Source of the DNA: Bovifimicola sp050309585
GTDB lineage: Bacteria; Bacillota; Clostridia; Lachnospirales; Lachnospiraceae
Assembly (NCBI GenBank): GCA_050309585.1
Contig: JBNRML010000089.1
Coordinates: forward strand, 1 to 13,443
Direction of reading: 5' to 3'
Length of the DNA stretch: 13,443 nucleotides
The stretch's first letter is position 1. Each line of letters opens with the position of its first letter. The notes beneath the pieces were generated by a model. The model did no database searches and had not been told where the DNA came from. It saw only the letters and a program-made list of their open reading frames with translations. The position numbers were made by a program, and so were the translations under genes. This document shows, piece after piece, positions 13,257 through 13,443 of the stretch.

Positions 13257-13443
13257 CCATAGCTTCCCCAGTTTCATTGCTTCGTGTTATCCTTAATATA
13301 TTAAGAAGTACTTTATCAAGCATGCTTTATACATTATACGCTTTTCAATTATTGGAAGTCAATAAAAATGGAATAATATAACATTACTCTATTTCTATAA
13401 AATCGAATATAATGTGGTTCTTGTGTATCACACTACATTATGT
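13257..13443. other. AT-rich end of window; one hairpin, no gene
   Basis: I see no coding frame here on either strand. ATAATGTGGT (13409-13418) pairs with ACTACATTAT (13432-13441), with one G-T wobble and a 13-base loop. It may be an operator or the start of a structure that continues outside the window. Together with 13133-13222, which holds only the transglutaminase-like gene's ribosome binding site and a weak -10-like TATGAT region, it makes the last 311 bp non-coding. Confidence 0.45.

Overview
The window looks like low-GC Bacillota DNA, most likely from a gut Lachnospiraceae-type Clostridium relative. Three things point there: AT-rich coding, strong AGGAGG-type ribosome binding sites with frequent TTG starts, and a RepA_N / DnaC-like / Tn916-type Xis-Int gene set. 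The genus cannot be named from sequence alone.

Layout. (1) Positions 1-2591 are an AT-rich accessory block. It holds the 3' part of a large helical-repeat-like protein (1-867, open at the left edge), a protein with the sequence layout of a polyvalent-protein-type ADP-ribosyltransferase (884-1786), and an unrecognised 221-residue protein (1883-2548). Both complete genes end inside a copy of the same 55-bp structured repeat (1775-1829 and 2537-2591, 50/55 identical). The last codons (Ile-Ala-Val-stop) are supplied by the repeat. This resembles a gene-cassette boundary and is the most unusual feature of the window. (2) Positions 2592-5384 hold a superfamily II helicase of the DUF3427 type, whose reading frame now begins exactly at the Walker A motif, so it is 5'-truncated. 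A Nudix hydrolase overlaps its end by four bases, and a hairpin terminator closes the pair.

(3) Positions 5385-9124 are the replication and recombination end of an integrative element. A 690-bp non-coding control region carries palindromes, two arrays of 11-bp direct repeats, an extended -10 promoter, a short leader ORF and an intrinsic terminator. It is followed by repA, a DnaC-like helicase loader, xis and a Tn916-like tyrosine integrase. Integrase arm-type sites (TGGTATAAATTTTG) lie on both sides of int. No relaxase is visible, so the element is either a small mobilisable or satellite element or the right end of a larger one. The accessory genes to the left may be its cargo.

(4) Positions 9241-12148 are a conventional cell-envelope locus: a low-molecular-weight protein-tyrosine phosphatase, a LytR-CpsA-Psr glycopolymer ligase and a SEDS (FtsW/RodA/SpoVE) polymerase with its own consensus promoter. 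(5) On the minus strand are a membrane-anchored transglutaminase-like protein (12236-13132) and a 21-codon ORF with a perfect Shine-Dalgarno (12125-12190). The right end holds two hairpins and no gene.

How the genes may work together. RepA, DnaC, Xis and Int would excise and replicate the element. The helical-repeat/ART pair and the helicase/Nudix pair look like defence or repair cargo (inference). The phosphatase, LCP, SEDS and transglutaminase genes serve wall or capsule assembly and probably belong to the host chromosome.
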